DNA of 33,285 bases from Alphaproteobacteria bacterium (lineage in GTDB: Bacteria > Pseudomonadota > Alphaproteobacteria > Sphingomonadales > Sphingomonadaceae). The stretch spans positions 1 to 33,285 of the forward strand of contig JAHJWA010000229.1 of assembly GCA_018828205.1 (NCBI GenBank). The letters run 5' to 3'. The notes under the pieces are model-generated. The model was not told where the DNA came from, made no database searches, and worked only from the letters and a program-made list of their open reading frames with translations. Position numbers and translations under genes: made by a program. Of the stretch, positions 32,753 to 33,285 are shown one piece after another. Numbering within the stretch: the first letter of the stretch is position 1; each line of letters starts with the position of its first letter.

Positions 32753-33285
32753 ATGAAGAGCTATGACGAATTGATCGACGGCTACCAGCGCTTTCGCACC
32801 GGTACCTGGCAGACGCAGCACGCCCGCTGGGAACAGCTGCGCGAGGGGCAGGCGCCCCGGGTGATGGTTATCGCCTGTTCGGACAGCCGGGTCGATCCGG
32901 CGCAGATCTTCGATGTCGACCCCGGCGAGATCTTCGTGGTCCGCAATGTCGCGGCGATGGTCCCGCCCTACGAGACCAGCCCCGGGCAGCACGGCGTTTC
33001 CGCCGCGCTCGAATTCGCCGTGCAATTCCTCAAGGTCGAGCATGTCGTCGTGATGGGCCACGGGCTGTGCGGTGGCTGCCAGGCGGCGCTGACGCAGAAT
33101 CTGCATGGCAAGCCGCTCGGTCAGGGCGGTTTCGTGGCCGAGTGGATCGGGATGCTCGACGAGGTGCGCGAGGATGTCGTTCGCAAGTTCGGCACCACCG
33201 GTCGCGATGCCGAGCGCGCCATGGAGCACGCGGCGGTCAAGAAGAGCCTCGAGCAATTGCGCACCTTCCCTTGCGTCCAGGAGAA
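32753..33285 (+). CDS. Beta-carbonic anhydrase, cut by window end
   Basis: An open frame from the ATG at 32753 (ribosome site GCAGGAG at 32737-32743) runs off the right edge after 177 codons. It encodes a zinc enzyme interconverting CO2 and bicarbonate. Zinc ligands are C42 in ACSDSRVDP, H103 and C106 in GHGLCGGC, with the Asp/Arg dyad D44-R46. The segment FVVRNVAAMVPP is typical of the beta class. The remaining C-terminus lies outside the window. The gene is transcribed away from lipA. Confidence 0.94.
   Translation, partial: MKSYDELIDGYQRFRTGTWQTQHARWEQLREGQAPRVMVIACSDSRVDPAQIFDVDPGEIFVVRNVAAMVPPYETSPGQHGVSAALEFAVQFLKVEHVVVMGHGLCGGCQAALTQNLHGKPLGQGGFVAEWIGMLDEVREDVVRKFGTTGRDAERAMEHAAVKKSLEQLRTFPCVQE

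Overview
The window is high-GC chromosomal DNA from an alphaproteobacterium. The best fit is a sphingomonad of the Erythrobacter/Sphingomonas type. Supporting signs are the dusB-ntrB-ntrC-ntrY-ntrX-hfq-hflX order, a double-domain Hfq, a fused IspDF, and pdhC-(lipoprotein)-(thioesterase)-lpdA. Most core genes overlap their neighbours by a few bases. The organism assignment is an inference from gene content; no database was searched.

Layout. (1) 1-4080, + strand: pyruvate dehydrogenase E2 (pdhC), a small SH3-type lipoprotein, a YciA-like thioesterase, dihydrolipoamide dehydrogenase (lpdA) and a 57-residue acidic protein. (2) About 4107-11156: visibly more AT-rich accessory DNA, read here as a genomic island ending beside the 3' end of a tRNA-Ser(UGA). 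It holds an unknown 167-residue protein, an IS1595-type transposase, a DUF6471-type small protein, a 1064-residue metallophosphoesterase/STAND-like NTPase protein, and a divergent coiled-coil, two-TM protein resembling DUF6161. (3) 11391-19444, + strand: a tightly packed run of mltB-like transglycosylase, RlpA-like/SPOR lipoprotein, dacA-like carboxypeptidase, tmk, holB, metG, tatD, a metallo-beta-lactamase-fold hydrolase and a 56-residue membrane protein, followed by mazG. (4) 20265-29519, - strand: the nitrogen regulatory cluster dusB-ntrB-ntrC-ntrY-ntrX followed by hfq-hflX. (5) 29598-33285: ispDF and a CinA-type amidohydrolase (+), a COQ10/RatA-type START protein and lipA (-), and a carbonic anhydrase cut by the window end (+).

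How the genes work together. LipA makes the lipoyl group that the E2 lipoyl domain carries and that LpdA re-oxidises, so the two window ends are functionally linked. The mltB/RlpA/dacA trio handles peptidoglycan and leads directly into replication and translation genes. The Ntr genes form two two-component pairs (NtrBC and NtrYX) behind the tRNA-modifying DusB.

The best candidate for an undescribed system is the divergent pair at 6306-11028. It combines an N-terminal phosphoesterase with all five metal motifs, a central NTPase with a degenerate P-loop, a long helical C-terminus, and a membrane partner. This resembles the architecture of STAND-type anti-phage proteins, but a defence role is an inference. 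Other points of interest are a probable non-canonical CTG start for hflX, an RlpA-like protein lacking the catalytic aspartate, an NtrX without the GAFTGA loop, and shared dyad sequences between the transposase and DUF6471 genes.
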